Of a stretch of 6,450 nt of DNA, positions 6,359-6,450 are shown one piece after another. The notes below the pieces were generated by a model. That model was not told where the DNA came from and made no database searches. It saw only the letters and a list, made by a program, of their open reading frames with translations. Within the stretch, counting starts at the first letter, position 1; every line of letters starts with the position of its first letter. The DNA lies in assembly GCA_025451425.1 (NCBI GenBank), contig JANWKK010000147.1, positions 1 to 6,450 of the forward strand. The letters run 5' to 3'. Made by a program: the position numbers and the translations under genes. Source of the DNA: Gemmatimonadaceae bacterium. GTDB taxonomy: Bacteria > Gemmatimonadota > Gemmatimonadetes > Gemmatimonadales > Gemmatimonadaceae.

Positions 6359-6450
6359 CTAGCGGCCGTAGTAGCTGTGGACGGTCATCGCGCGTTCGTT
6401 GACTCGATTGAGCACCGTGCCGACGATGCGATCGGCTCCCAACTCCTCGA
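6359..6450 (-). CDS. C-terminal end of a probable polysaccharide tyrosine autokinase (BY-kinase)
   Basis: The minus-strand frame enters the window at 6448 and ends at TAG 6361-6359, giving 29 residues: EELGADRIVGTVLNRV followed by NERAMTVHSYYGR. The 'ADRIVGTVLNRV' strand followed by a short tyrosine-bearing tail is how the ATPase domain of Wzc/CpsD/EpsG-type tyrosine kinases ends: the segment is the last P-loop ATPase strand (GVVLN), and the tail carries autophosphorylated tyrosines. Only two tyrosines (YY) are present, fewer than in the Tyr-rich tails of classical Wzc. These kinases control polymerisation and export of EPS together with a Wzz-like chain-length protein, which fits the locus. 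The catalytic Walker motifs are outside the window, so a related MinD/ParA-type ATPase cannot be excluded. Confidence 0.7.
   Translation of the reverse strand, partial: EELGADRIVGTVLNRVNERAMTVHSYYGR

Overview
The window is GC-rich and almost fully coding. Every supported gene lies on the minus strand, so transcription runs from high to low coordinates. It is a slice of an exopolysaccharide (EPS) assembly locus. The gene set resembles the EPS loci linked to exosortase/PEP-CTERM systems: a tyrosine autokinase tail, a large TPR lipoprotein, a phosphoglycosyl transferase and nucleotide-sugar modifying enzymes. GC content and the protein variants suggest an environmental didermic bacterium, perhaps an Acidobacteriota (Vicinamibacteria-like) genome. 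That assignment is inference from style, not from a marker gene.

Layout, read in the direction of transcription. (1) 6450-6359: last 29 codons of a gene ending like a polysaccharide tyrosine autokinase. (2) 6358-6123: 236 bp without a gene. (3) 6122-3840: a TPR lipoprotein of about 760 residues, resembling the PEP-CTERM-system TPR lipoprotein PrsT. (4) 3839-3499: 341 bp without a gene; it holds a good candidate sigma-54 (-24/-12) promoter and an upstream 10-bp palindrome. (5) 3498-278: four genes joined by 8-, 7- and 4-bp start/stop overlaps: a stand-alone degenerate GGDEF-like protein, a sugar transferase carrying the same kind of domain at its N-terminus, a WlbB/WbpD-like N-acetyltransferase and a WlbA/WbpB-like Gfo/Idh/MocA oxidoreductase. 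(6) 254-222: a Rho-independent terminator closing that operon. (7) 170-1: start of another gene that runs off the window, resembling a family I associate with polysaccharide loci.

How they may work together: the sugar transferase would load the first sugar phosphate onto undecaprenyl phosphate. The oxidoreductase and acetyltransferase match two steps of the UDP-2,3-diacetamido-2,3-dideoxy-glucuronate pathway, so the polymer may contain such a residue; the matching dehydrogenase and aminotransferase are not in the window. The autokinase would control chain length and export, and the TPR lipoprotein may scaffold assembly at a membrane. The two GGDEF-like domains have lost the GGDEF signature and are more likely to sense or bind than to make cyclic-di-GMP.

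The most interesting points are the pair of related degenerate GGDEF-like domains in adjacent genes, one fused to the priming transferase, and the self-contained operon with a putative sigma-54 promoter at one end and an intrinsic terminator at the other.
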